Shown: piece by piece, positions 1 to 8,756 of the stretch
Position numbering within the stretch: position 1 is the first letter of the stretch
Layout: every line of letters begins with the position of its first letter
Assembly (NCBI GenBank): GCA_050305935.1
Contig: JBNLGG010000075.1
Location: forward strand, 1 to 18,488
Length of the DNA stretch: 18,488 bases
DNA from: CAJXNP01 sp050305935
GTDB lineage: Bacteria > Bacteroidota > Bacteroidia > Cytophagales > Cyclobacteriaceae
Direction: 5' to 3'
Notes under the pieces: model-generated
Seen by the model: the letters and a program-made list of their open reading frames with translations, nothing else
What the model was told of the DNA's origin: nothing
Databases searched by the model: none
Made by a program: the position numbers and the translations under genes

Positions 1-2904
1 TGTTTCACCCTTAGTTTTTCCTGGAAACAGGATAACTTTTGGCTCATTATTTTCTTCGGAATATAATTTTATCCATTTAAATTCCTTCTCGTTCTTTTTT
101 TCTGAGACTTCAATGGATTCCTTTTCTCTTTCCCTTTTTTTTGAGGTTCCCAATAAAACTTCGCCTAGTTTTACTTCCAGGTGATATTCATAATCCATAT
201 CAAAACTTTGCATCCCCAAAGTAGAAACATCAAATATGTTACTTACAACAAATATTTTTGGAATGCACAATTTGTCTTTAAAGACAAATAAATTTGTACT
301 AATCGTCTTAAATTCAAGTGTATCCAGTCGATCAACATTTGGTATAGAAGGTGCTAAGACCTCCACTGGTTCGAAATTATATATTCCACCTTGCTCTAAT
401 AAAAAGTCACCTGTCATGCCTGTTCTTTGATAAAGGATGGAATCTCCGATAAAAACCAATCTTGTGTTTAACTCCTCGGTAGTTAATACACCACTAATAT
501 TTTTATAGGTAAAGTAATCACTATCAAAATTCTCCATTTCAAAGAGCAATTGACGAATATTCATCCTTTCCAACTTGTTCCTTGTGTAGAGTTCCATTTC
601 ACCTCTTTTATTTAACAAAATTCTTAAAGAGGTTTTCATACTACCATTGAAAGCTTTAAACTGCAATTGGTCAACCACATACAGGGAGTCTTTTACGTTA
701 AACAATCCCGATATGTCCCTTATATAAGCCTTCTTATACAATGCACTTTTCACAAAAAGCTTACCCTTGATCTCATAGTCCCACTTGGCAGGGACATCCT
801 TAGACGAACTGACTTTTTCCGTTTTTTCCTCCTGGCTGTCTTGCGAAGTAAATTTGTCAATAAGCGCCATTAACTCGCTATAGTCGATGTGATCAAAACG
901 ATACACGCCTTCTACCTCCAGTCTGCCTCCTTTGCCGAGCAATAGCGTTTGATATAAATTCTTGACTACCGTAGTGTCTGTCTTAAAAAGAATGTCATCG
1001 TATGAACCGCTGAAATCTTTTAAAGTGATCAGCTTAGGGGTAATGACCGCTTTCCCATTTAATTGGGCAATATGTAGAAGCGAATCAGGCATCGATACGC
1101 CTACTTCGCTCAATTCAAGCTGGACATCTGTGTGATTATATAGTATTTGCTGAATTTGTTCTGACAAGGAATCAAGATGAAGGATTCCCCTGGTCGACAC
1201 CTTGGCTTTTACCCTTCCCGTCATACTCTTCACAAGGGAATCAGGCACGAGGCGTTTGGCTTCTTCCAGATCTGCATCAATTGAAGCTTCCAGTTGAAAA
1301 TCGGGATGGTTTGGGTTATCAATTATGGCGTGACCAGTGAGGACAACTCCCGGGGCTTTCAAGTTGATCCTGGGCCAATCCACCTTCACCGAGTCAAGCA
1401 CCACTTTATTTCCCAATAAGTGTGCTCGTAGCTTATTATTGTTCACTTCCAATTCGTAATCAGGCAAGCTGCCCGACAGGCTGTCCAGGTCAATTTGAAA
1501 ATCCTTGTATTTCGCCAAACCCGAAAGCTCCTTAAAGGTCACTACCGAATCAATTTCCATGGAAACATTATTCAATTTTGCATTTACACTTGATGCCTGT
1601 AAAAACTGCTCAAGAAAGCCCTTGTCGAAGTTTTCCGGTAGCACTCCGTTGGTATTTATATCGGCGATGACCTGCCCTTCCATCTCGCTGATCAGGGAGT
1701 CGGGCAAATACACATTGGATGTGCCGAGGTTTAATTGCAGGTGCGACCTAAGCTTATAATGTAATTGGTCAAAATTTTGAAACGAGCCATTCAGGCGAAT
1801 GGAACTTCCCCCGGTATTCAGACGCAATGAATTCACTGCTAAGGAGGTAGTGGAATTGTTGTTCAATATTCCATTATGGATCGAACCCACGAAATCCACA
1901 TCCCGGACAATTGGGTACTTGCTCCACTTTGCTTGCCCTTTTTTGAGCGTGAGATCAACTTCATAGTGCGGCATGACATTCGCCAGGTCTGCACCGGAAA
2001 GATGTGCTGTCAGGTCAACCTTACCGCCAAGCCGACTTATTTCATATTGGCTGAAAAGTTCATCAGGAACATATTTTCCAAATTCATTCAGGTCCATTGA
2101 ATTGGCTGCCAGCAAAATTTCCGCACCGATTTTCTCACCAAGGTGCATTTTCCCGCTTAGGTCAAGCTGCGCACCGTCGGCCAATATGTTTAGCCTATCC
2201 AACAAAAGGGAATCATTGTCATAAGACAAATCAAAAACCAGGTCGGCATGGTTAAGCTTGTGCAGGTTGGTAGAGTCCATGGCAAGATGACTCAATGCCA
2301 ACCCCCCATTAGCCGAAAACACAAGCCCCAGGCTATCGATGGAAGCAATGCCTTCCAGTTCAAAAATAGAAGCATTAGCCTGCATTTTTTGTTGGTCGTC
2401 TTTGTAAACCAGCAATAAATCTTTTAATGCCAGCTCGTCCAGCGCGATTTCAAAAGGCTTGGACGAAGCTGTATCAACTTCTGCAGTTTCCGCACTGATC
2501 AGAAAATCATAGCAGGAAACACCGGCTGTATCTACCAGGTACTTTGCAAATCCATGCTCTAGTTCTACTTCGTGAATGTTGAAAATATTGTCCAGCAGGG
2601 GTTTTGATTCGACGATAACATACAGCTTCTCCAGGCTTACCAGGGTATCTATTTCCATGGAAGGATCAGTCAGTTGTGCACCCATCCAAACCTTATTCAA
2701 CTGGATGGTAGCCAAAGGGAAGTCTCTGATCAAAGAAAACGATACACTTTTGATTCCTAGCGGCGTATTGATGGTTTCACCTACCTTTCTAATCACCAAT
2801 TGCTCAATGCGATCTTCAAAAAACCACCCCAAAAAGGCGAGGACGATGAGGATCAGGAAAAAGACTAAGAAAAATATTTTTACAATCTTTTTGAAAATTC
2901 TCAT
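1..2904 (-). CDS. AsmA-like large envelope protein (partial, C-terminus off window)
   Basis: This reading frame stays open on the minus strand from the ATG at 2902-2904 to base 1, giving 968 codons without a stop, so the protein is longer than what is visible. The N-terminus has a short basic stretch (MRIFKKIVK) and one hydrophobic segment at about residues 10-28, which fits a single inner-membrane anchor. The rest is a long periplasmic region of alternating strands with recurring 'hxhDSLh' and 'LxG' segments. This is typical of AsmA-family proteins, which are beta-groove proteins linked to lipid transport or outer-membrane homeostasis. Sequence late in the visible part (such as GVLTTEELNTRLVF and VSTLGMQSFDMDYEYHLEV) resembles the AsmA C-terminal region. 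The family call is from overall style and anchor. The substrate cannot be read. The esterase gene ends 95 bases upstream on the same strand, so cotranscription is possible but not shown. Confidence 0.85.
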   Translation of the reverse strand, partial: MRIFKKIVKIFFLVFFLILIVLAFLGWFFEDRIEQLVIRKVGETINTPLGIKSVSFSLIRDFPLATIQLNKVWMGAQLTDPSMEIDTLVSLEKLYVIVESKPLLDNIFNIHEVELEHGFAKYLVDTAGVSCYDFLISAETAEVDTASSKPFEIALDELALKDLLLVYKDDQQKMQANASIFELEGIASIDSLGLVFSANGGLALSHLAMDSTNLHKLNHADLVFDLSYDNDSLLLDRLNILADGAQLDLSGKMHLGEKIGAEILLAANSMDLNEFGKYVPDELFSQYEISRLGGKVDLTAHLSGADLANVMPHYEVDLTLKKGQAKWSKYPIVRDVDFVGSIHNGILNNNSTTSLAVNSLRLNTGGSSIRLNGSFQNFDQLHYKLRSHLQLNLGTSNVYLPDSLISEMEGQVIADINTNGVLPENFDKGFLEQFLQASSVNAKLNNVSMEIDSVVTFKELSGLAKYKDFQIDLDSLSGSLPDYELEVNNNKLRAHLLGNKVVLDSVKVDWPRINLKAPGVVLTGHAIIDNPNHPDFQLEASIDADLEEAKRLVPDSLVKSMTGRVKAKVSTRGILHLDSLSEQIQQILYNHTDVQLELSEVGVSMPDSLLHIAQLNGKAVITPKLITLKDFSGSYDDILFKTDTTVVKNLYQTLLLGKGGRLEVEGVYRFDHIDYSELMALIDKFTSQDSQEEKTEKVSSSKDVPAKWDYEIKGKLFVKSALYKKAYIRDISGLFNVKDSLYVVDQLQFKAFNGSMKTSLRILLNKRGEMELYTRNKLERMNIRQLLFEMENFDSDYFTYKNISGVLTTEELNTRLVFIGDSILYQRTGMTGDFLLEQGGIYNFEPVEVLAPSIPNVDRLDTLEFKTISTNLFVFKDKLCIPKIFVVSNIFDVSTLGMQSFDMDYEYHLEVKLGEVLLGTSKKREREKESIEVSEKKNEKEFKWIKLYSEENNEPKVILFPGKTKGET

Positions 2905-2999
2905 GGTCTTTTGCTCTTGAGGTATCAGGCACTCGCCGGTATCATCAGATTAATTACCAATCTTTGCCCTGTAAATTAGCATTTAAGATAATTAATTGT

Positions 3000-4028
3000 T
3001 TATTCAAAGACCAAGTGTTCAGAAAAATAAGGCAGGACTTTCGTTTTGATCCTTTCTGCAATCCTGTTCAGGTGGTCGCCGTCATAGCTCTCGTATACGT
3101 GTGGGATATTATACACATCCAGCAGGTCATGCAGTTTCTTAGTTGAACCGGAAATCCCAACGTCTTTTGTGCCGGCATCCATGGCAATACCTTCCAATTT
3201 TTCCAGGTTGGGGATGTATTGCTCGATCGTATACAAAATCCGGTTTGCCGCAATTTTAGAAGCAATATCGTGTCTGACATTTCCGTCTTTGAAAGGCAGG
3301 TCAAGAAAAAGCGGCGGATTGGTGGGATTAGGCGCCCAGGCTGCTGAGGTTGCCAATGTGGCGATCTCAAAAAAACCAGCCGACTGAAGCTGCTCGTCTG
3401 TGGTTAGAGATTCCACCTGCCGGTTAAATGTTTCGTCAATAGTGACCTCTCCTTCCATGCAGCATGGACTTAATGAGTAAATAGTGGAGAACACCTCGGG
3501 GTATTTCATACCCAAGCGAAGGGTGCCATAACCACCCATGGAATGCCCTGCCAAACCACGGCTCTTCACGTTGTCCAGTGTCCGGTAATTGGAATCAATA
3601 TATGCTACCAACTCTTTTGTCACAAATGTCTCCCAATCGCCAATGGTCACGGAGTTTGAGTACATACTGCCTTTGAAGCGGTTGTACGCATTGGGCATTA
3701 CCACGATCATTTCTTTCGAAAGCCCCTCGCCCAATGAATTTTCGATCACATCAAACAGATTAATCCAGTGTTCCTCCCAGCCAAACCACTTGCTGTCGGA
3801 GTCAGTAAATCCATGCAGAAAATAAAGTACCGGAAAACGCTTGCTATCGTCAGTCGCATAGGATGGCGGCAGATAAACCGTAACGTCCCTATCCGCCGGG
3901 TCATTCGACAGGTTTCCTTCGATGGCTTTGCTGTAGATTTTTATTCGTTCCTTGGTACCCTGTTGCGCAAGGCCCAGCAATGGAAGTAAGATAAGTGCAA
4001 TGAGGAGGCTAAATATAGTTCGTTTCAT
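3000..4028 (-). CDS. Secreted esterase, alpha/beta-hydrolase fold (Esterase D/CE1-like)
   Basis: The 342-residue protein starts with a clear signal peptide (MKRTIFSLLIALILLPLLGLA, cleavage near residue 21 before QQ), so it acts in the periplasm or outside the cell. The fold is shown by VTVYLPPSY near 49-57, the oxyanion-region LHGFTDSDSKW (71-81), and the nucleophile elbow GHSMGG with Ser163. The acid is probably Asp289 in DAGTKD and the base His319 in YDGDHLN. These match the Esterase D / feruloyl-esterase-like / antigen-85-like family, which hydrolyses acyl esters. The natural ester cannot be named from sequence. An insertion at about 185-255 (with SLSPCCMEG) probably forms a lid over the active site. 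The gene lies between the amidohydrolase (110-base gap) and the AsmA-like gene (95-base gap), all on one strand. A shared carbohydrate-related role with the amidohydrolase is only an inference. Confidence 0.88.
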   Translation of the reverse strand: MKRTIFSLLIALILLPLLGLAQQGTKERIKIYSKAIEGNLSNDPADRDVTVYLPPSYATDDSKRFPVLYFLHGFTDSDSKWFGWEEHWINLFDVIENSLGEGLSKEMIVVMPNAYNRFKGSMYSNSVTIGDWETFVTKELVAYIDSNYRTLDNVKSRGLAGHSMGGYGTLRLGMKYPEVFSTIYSLSPCCMEGEVTIDETFNRQVESLTTDEQLQSAGFFEIATLATSAAWAPNPTNPPLFLDLPFKDGNVRHDIASKIAANRILYTIEQYIPNLEKLEGIAMDAGTKDVGISGSTKKLHDLLDVYNIPHVYESYDGDHLNRIAERIKTKVLPYFSEHLVFE

Positions 4029-4113
4029 AATGCTTTAATTTATAGTAAGTTGTTAATTCTCTTATATTCTATTATTCCACCGGTTTGATCCTGACAGCCC
4101 ATCTAACCCGCCA

Positions 4114-4128
4114 AAAGCTTAGAGCTTT
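4114..4128 (-). terminator. Weak stem-loop after the amidohydrolase
   Basis: The sequence AAAGCT-TAG-AGCTTT forms a 6-bp stem with a 3-base loop, just past the amidohydrolase stop on the minus strand. The downstream arm on the minus strand runs into TTTTGG, a short T-run. The stem is small and AU-rich at its base, so termination is only a possibility. A nearby palindrome GAACGTTC (4131-4138) overlaps the same spacer. Confidence 0.25.
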
Positions 4129-4138
4129 CTGAACGTTC

Positions 4139-4969
4139 TTAAAGCTTGTAAAAATTGATGGCATTGATGCCTAATATTTTCTTTTGAGCTTCCGCAGAGA
4201 TTTCGCCTAAAAATTTGGAGACAATTCCCATCACCTCCTTGTAATTATTGGCCGCCAGTAAGCAAACTGGCCAATCACTTCCGATCATCAAGCGGTCTTC
4301 GCCAAAGGCATCAAATACTGTCTCCAGGTAAAATTGAAAATCCGTCGGTTTCCAGGTCTTCCAGGTAGCCTCCGTTACCATGCCCGATAACTTGCACATG
4401 ACATAGGGATGGCGGGCTATCTCCCTCATATACCTGGCCCAGGGCTCTTGCCGCCCACTGGCGATATCCGGCTTCGCCAGGTGATCAATGACAAAAGGCT
4501 GGCCGGGGAATTTATCAAGGAATGTTACTACGTGAGGGAGCTGTTTTGGAAAGACAAGAATGTCGTAAGCCAGGTGGAATTTTGACAGCAGTGAAATACC
4601 TCGTAAAAACCCTTCCCTCAAAATAAATTCATCGTCTGGCTCATCCTGGATGACATGACGGACTCCCTTCAACTTTCTATTTCTTACAAATTCAGTTAAT
4701 GAATCTTCAACAGCTTCACTCTGGAGGTCTACCCATCCTACCACCCCTTTAATAAAATCATTGCCATCGGCCAATTGTAGCAAGAACCTCGTTTCCTCCA
4801 ATGACTGTCTCGCCTGAACGGCAACGCAGCCATCAAATCCGTTTTCCTCCAACAATGGTTTAAGATGTTCGGGCAAAAAGTCTCTTTTGATGGAAAGCAT
4901 ATCGTCATTTATCCATCCGTATTCTTCCGGATTATATTTCCAAAAATGCTGGTGGGCGTCTATTTTCAT
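4139..4969 (-). CDS. Amidohydrolase-2 family hydrolase, L-fucono-1,5-lactonase-like
   Basis: The 276-residue cytoplasmic protein (no signal peptide) is a TIM-barrel metal-dependent hydrolase of the COG3618 type. Visible hallmarks are the N-terminal DAHQHFW (His6, His8), the strand DHLAKPD (162-168), CKLSGMVTEA (192-201), and the late GSDWPVC with Asp232. The combination of 'DAHQHFW', 'FVIDHLAKPDI' and 'RLMIGSDWPVC' is typical of L-fuconolactonase and L-rhamnono-lactonase relatives, which open sugar lactones in oxidative deoxysugar breakdown. Length is normal for the family. No fucose or rhamnose dehydrogenase, dehydratase, aldolase or permease lies in the window, so the substrate stays open and a different lactone is possible. 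A 10-base sequence about 42 bases before the start also occurs upstream of the GH2 gene. Confidence 0.85.
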   Translation of the reverse strand: MKIDAHQHFWKYNPEEYGWINDDMLSIKRDFLPEHLKPLLEENGFDGCVAVQARQSLEETRFLLQLADGNDFIKGVVGWVDLQSEAVEDSLTEFVRNRKLKGVRHVIQDEPDDEFILREGFLRGISLLSKFHLAYDILVFPKQLPHVVTFLDKFPGQPFVIDHLAKPDIASGRQEPWARYMREIARHPYVMCKLSGMVTEATWKTWKPTDFQFYLETVFDAFGEDRLMIGSDWPVCLLAANNYKEVMGIVSKFLGEISAEAQKKILGINAINFYKL

Positions 4970-5332
4970 ACTTCTAATTGCTTTTTAATCGGGTCAAGAT
5001 ATTCGATAAAAACCAATTTATCTATTTGATATTGATTTTTATAATGGTTTGCTATTACTGAATAATATGTTGCATTAGCCGCTTGAATATATCATAAGAT
5101 GACCACGAACGAATAACACAAAGCCCAAACGTTTCAGCTCCGAAATCCAACCTTTCTAAAATGTCATTAAAAATTATCCCTTTCCAGGATCATTCTTATT
5201 CCATGAAAAACTCTTCAAATATTATTTTCAACGAAATAGTAAATTAATTGCGTTCAAATTATGATTTCGCATGAATAATTAGTATATTTTCAACTATCAT
5301 AGTTTTTTATTGAAATACACACTATTAACACA
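4970..5332. other. Divergent intergenic region between amidohydrolase and ATP-grasp operon
   Basis: This 363-base AT-rich spacer has no convincing gene and should hold promoters for both directions. On the minus strand AACCAATTTA at 5011-5020 (read as TAAATTGGTT) sits about 42 bases before the amidohydrolase start and is close to the Bacteroidota -7 box TAnnTTTG. On the plus strand TATATTTT (5283-5290) and TAGTTTTT (5300-5307) are one-mismatch candidates for the ATP-grasp operon. No matching -33 element is clear for either. The exact promoter positions are not decided. Confidence 0.4.
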
Positions 5333-6763
5333 TTGCTATTTAATAACTACCAGCATGAGGAGCATTTCGATGAAATGTTCAGTGCTTCAGGAAAAAGCCA
5401 GACTTCGTACGAAAAGTTTCGTGAACGGTTAGAAACATTCAGTTCCAAGAAACTTCAGCAACTACTTCAGTCGGCAGACAAAGCCCAGCGATCCATGGGC
5501 ATGACCTTTAATGTGTACCACGACGGCCAGGGCATTGAAAAAATCCTCCCTCTCGACCTGATCCCGAGAATCATCAATGGCAAAGAATGGGAAATCATTG
5601 AGAAAGGCCTTCAGCAACGCATCTACGCGATCAACCTTTTTATAAATGACATTTACAATGACAAAAAGATATTAAAGGACAAAGTAATCCCGAACGAATT
5701 GATCCTGTCCAGTTCTAACTACCTGGATCCATGTGTAGGACTCAAGCCACCCAAAGGAATCTGGTGCCATATTACCGGCAGTGACATCATTCGAAACAAG
5801 GACGGGAACTTTTTTGTCCTGGAAGACAATTTACGCTGCCCTTCCGGTGTATCCTACCTGCTGGAAAACAGGGAAATAACCAAACAAGCGTTCCCATCTT
5901 TATTAGCCAACCTGGGTGTCCGTCCGGTTTCCGGATACCCGGGAATGCTTCTTAATATGCTGCAATACCTGTCAAACAAGGAAAACCCAACCGTTGCTGT
6001 ACTTACCCCGGGGATTTACAACTCCGCCTACTTTGAGCATTCCTATCTTGCGCAGCAAATGGGTGTGGAATTAGTCACCGGTCAGGATTTGATTGTGAAA
6101 AACGACCGGGTATATATGCAGACCACCAAGGGCTTGCAGCAACTGGATGTAATCTATCGGCGAATGGATGACACCTTCCTTGACCCGAAAACTTTTAATC
6201 CTGCGTCGATGCTGGGTGTGCCTGGTATCCACAATGCCTACAAAGCTGGCAATGTCGCCATCGCAAATGCCCCCGGAACCGGCGTGGCAGATGACAAAGC
6301 CGTCTATGCCTATTTGCCCCGTATTATCAAATACTACCTGGATGAAGATCCCATCCTCCACAATGTACCTACCTACCTTTGTGAAGAGGAAGAAGACCGG
6401 AAGTATGTGCTTGAACATATAGAAGAACTCGTGGTAAAAGAAACGGATGGAGCAGGTGGGTATGGTATGCTGATCGGCCCCAAAGCGAGCAAAACCGAAC
6501 ACGAGAAATTCAGAAAACTAATCAAATCGAAACCCAGAAACTACATCGCACAACCTACCCTTTCCCTATCAACTGTTCCCACTTTTACCGGCAAGGAAAA
6601 AATAGGGCCCAGACACGTAGACCTTCGGCCTTATATTTTATATGGCGAATCCATACAGGTCCTGCCGGGAGCGCTGACCCGGGTCGCACTGGTGGAAGGA
6701 TCACTGGTAGTAAACAGCTCTCAGGGCGGAGGAAGTAAGGACACATGGGTATTGTATAATTAA
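5333..6763 (+). CDS. Circularly permuted type 2 ATP-grasp protein
   Basis: The 476-residue protein belongs to the circularly permuted ATP-grasp family (DUF404/DUF407 type), predicted amide or peptide-bond-forming ligases. Visible family signatures are FTxVYHDGQGIEKILPLDLIPRII-type sequence at 58-81, LEDNLRCPSGVSYLLENR (163-180), YRRMDD (275-280), GTGVADDKAVYAY (315-327), the glycine-rich VVKETDGAGGYGM (367-379), RHVDLRPYIL (427-436) and NSSQGGGSKDTWVL (461-474). The conserved N-terminal 'Y..FDEMF' starts before the first in-frame ATG (5375). That favours the TTG at 5333, with the frame open back to 5303. It is the first gene of an operon: the alpha-E gene follows after 10 bases. In such operons the enzyme is thought to make a peptide-like tag or product, but its substrate is unknown. 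Confidence 0.9.
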   Translation: MLFNNYQHEEHFDEMFSASGKSQTSYEKFRERLETFSSKKLQQLLQSADKAQRSMGMTFNVYHDGQGIEKILPLDLIPRIINGKEWEIIEKGLQQRIYAINLFINDIYNDKKILKDKVIPNELILSSSNYLDPCVGLKPPKGIWCHITGSDIIRNKDGNFFVLEDNLRCPSGVSYLLENREITKQAFPSLLANLGVRPVSGYPGMLLNMLQYLSNKENPTVAVLTPGIYNSAYFEHSYLAQQMGVELVTGQDLIVKNDRVYMQTTKGLQQLDVIYRRMDDTFLDPKTFNPASMLGVPGIHNAYKAGNVAIANAPGTGVADDKAVYAYLPRIIKYYLDEDPILHNVPTYLCEEEEDRKYVLEHIEELVVKETDGAGGYGMLIGPKASKTEHEKFRKLIKSKPRNYIAQPTLSLSTVPTFTGKEKIGPRHVDLRPYILYGESIQVLPGALTRVALVEGSLVVNSSQGGGSKDTWVLYN

Positions 6764-6773
6764 AACAGAGAAT

Positions 6774-7754
6774 ATGTTAAGTAGAGTAGCTGACAGCTTA
6801 TTTTGGCTTGGTCGATATACAGAACGAGCAGACAATTATGCGCGATTTATAGATGTGAATTTTAACTTGTCCATCGACCTTCCCACAGGAATGAAAGAAC
6901 AATGGGAGCCCTTGATTACCGCAACTGGCGATCGCGACCTTTTTGTAAAAACATATAAAGAAAAGTTTATCCGCCAGAACGCCATTCACTTTCTGGCGTT
7001 TGACGAGAAGAATGAAAACTCGATCCTTTCGACGATTTACAAAGCCCGCGAAAATGCACGCATTGTTCGGGAAACCATCACCAATGAATTATGGGAAGTG
7101 CTAAACGATCTCCATTATTATGTTCAAAACGCCAACAAAAAGAAGATATGGAAAAAGGAAGATCCAAAAGATTATTTTAAGCAGATAAAATACAAGTTGC
7201 AACTTTTGAGTGGGATTGCCTACAATACCCTTCCCAGAAACCAGGCCTGGTATTTTATGAAAATAGGCCAATACCTGGAGCGGGCTGACAAAACTTCCAG
7301 GATATTAGATGTGAAATATCATTTCCTGTTGCCTTCCATTGACGAGGTAGGCTCACCACTTGACTTTCTGCACTGGACAGCCCTTTTGAAATCTGTGAGT
7401 GGATTCAATGCCTACCGTAAAATTTACGGAAAGATCGACCCGGCGCATATTGTGGAATTCCTCGTACTTGATCACTATTTTCCGAGATCAATGTTATTCT
7501 GCCTTACGCAAGCGGAAAATTGCCTTCACGAGATCTCAGAGGCCAAACATGGCTTCTCCAACCCGGCCGAAAAAGCGATTGGAAACCTTAGGGCCGACCT
7601 CGAATTTGCCGACATCAATGATGTCTTTAACTACGGTCTCCATGAATACCTGGACAATATGCAGATCAGGATGAATGACATTTCCTCTGCCATTACCAAT
7701 CAATATTTTAAAATTCGGCCTAACTTTGATTCGGAATTTCAACAACAGGCATGA
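6774..7754 (+). CDS. Alpha-E domain protein (DUF403)
   Basis: The 326-residue, mostly helical protein matches the alpha-E family, normal length about 310-330. Its N-terminus, MLSRVADSLFWLGRYTERAD, is the family's most typical segment. Later helices carry ARENARIVRETITNELWEV (from about residue 91) and IGQYLERADKTSRILDVKYH (from about 164), where the repeated 'ERAD' is characteristic. The molecular function is not established. The family nearly always sits beside circularly permuted ATP-grasp genes, and here it starts 10 bases after one. Its last codons overlap the Anbu start in an ATGA, so translation of the two is probably coupled. The protein has no signal peptide or membrane segment and should be cytoplasmic. 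Confidence 0.9.
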   Translation: MLSRVADSLFWLGRYTERADNYARFIDVNFNLSIDLPTGMKEQWEPLITATGDRDLFVKTYKEKFIRQNAIHFLAFDEKNENSILSTIYKARENARIVRETITNELWEVLNDLHYYVQNANKKKIWKKEDPKDYFKQIKYKLQLLSGIAYNTLPRNQAWYFMKIGQYLERADKTSRILDVKYHFLLPSIDEVGSPLDFLHWTALLKSVSGFNAYRKIYGKIDPAHIVEFLVLDHYFPRSMLFCLTQAENCLHEISEAKHGFSNPAEKAIGNLRADLEFADINDVFNYGLHEYLDNMQIRMNDISSAITNQYFKIRPNFDSEFQQQA

Positions 7755-8518
7755 CATATTGTTTGGGCATTTTGAGTAAGGAAGGTATTGCTGGAATAGC
7801 CGACACCCGTATCACATCCGGAAGTGACACCACCACCTCCAAGAAGATTTTCAGCGTCCAGCGAAACAAGCATTCGTTTTTTATTATGACTTCCGGCTTG
7901 CGCTCTGTGAGGGATAAAACCATCACTTACTTTGGAGAGGTAATTGACTCCCAGGACAATGAATTCAAAAAGCTGTACGAGGCAGTCAATAAATTTGGCG
8001 AACAGGTGAAGCGTGTGGCTCGCGAAGATAAAGCTGATCTGGAATATTCAGGGATGATGTTTAACCTTTTTGCCATTGTGGGTGGCCAGTTAGAAGATGA
8101 CCCTGAACCGAAACTTTACCTTTTGTACCCGCAGGGTAACTGGATAGAAATAGGGCGAAGCACTCCATTCGTCATCATTGGCAACTCGGGCTACGGCACC
8201 CCTATTTTAAAGCGCTCGCTGAAATATGAATCAAGTCTTGAATTTGGTCTAAAAAGCGGATTTCTATCATTCGAAGCAACCAGAATATCTGCCAATGACG
8301 TTGACTACCCAATTGACACAGTCATTTTAAAACGAAATGAGTATCAACTAATAGAGCATCGCTTTGAAGAAAACGAATTGGTACACATCTCTAAATTCTG
8401 GAGCAGGCGCCTGAGTGATGCCATAGACAAGCTGCCTGCCGTTGCCCTATCCAAGGCATTTGAAGCCAATAGCAGTCAAATGAGCATATTAAAAGATGCA
8501 GCTAAAAACCAGGTATAA
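7751..8518 (+). CDS. Anbu-type proteasome-like peptidase
   Basis: The 255-residue protein is a bacterial proteasome-beta homologue of the Anbu type (COG3484). It begins MTYCLGILSKEGIAGIADTR, so removing Met1 exposes Thr2 as the N-terminal nucleophile without a propeptide. Asp18 and Lys32 fall where the Asp17 and Lys33 of proteasome beta subunits are expected. Downstream segments such as MMFNLFAIVGGQ, PKLYLLYPQGNWIE and PFVIIGNSGYGTPILKRSL (from about residue 139) fit the family. The start is fixed by the catalytic threonine and by the 4-base ATGA overlap with the alpha-E gene. Anbu genes are known to occur with ATP-grasp, alpha-E and transglutaminase-like genes. Structures of family members show ring or helical assemblies. 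Substrates are not known. Confidence 0.9.
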   Translation: MTYCLGILSKEGIAGIADTRITSGSDTTTSKKIFSVQRNKHSFFIMTSGLRSVRDKTITYFGEVIDSQDNEFKKLYEAVNKFGEQVKRVAREDKADLEYSGMMFNLFAIVGGQLEDDPEPKLYLLYPQGNWIEIGRSTPFVIIGNSGYGTPILKRSLKYESSLEFGLKSGFLSFEATRISANDVDYPIDTVILKRNEYQLIEHRFEENELVHISKFWSRRLSDAIDKLPAVALSKAFEANSSQMSILKDAAKNQV

Positions 8519-8756
8519 CAACCAGTATTCCTATTCTTTACCGGGTTTTCCAGGAACCGCAATATATCTATAAATACCTCTATCAAAGGCCACGCATTCG
8601 GCTGATCGACTACCAAACTGACGTTACCCCCGAGCCCATTCGGAATTTCAATTTGACAGAATGCCGAAAAAAATTTTTTCCATCAAATACGAGGCGCCTT
8701 TCGGGGGTCGGCAATATTTGAATTGAAGGCAAAAAGTCGAAATTCACAATATCTGA

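Noticed and set aside
236..2920. Several plus-strand open frames across 236-2920
   Set aside because: They run antisense to the long AsmA-like frame and resemble no family; the minus frame explains the whole region.
6071..6502. 143-residue minus-strand frame inside the ATP-grasp gene
   Set aside because: It is antisense to clear ATP-grasp motifs and has no family resemblance of its own.
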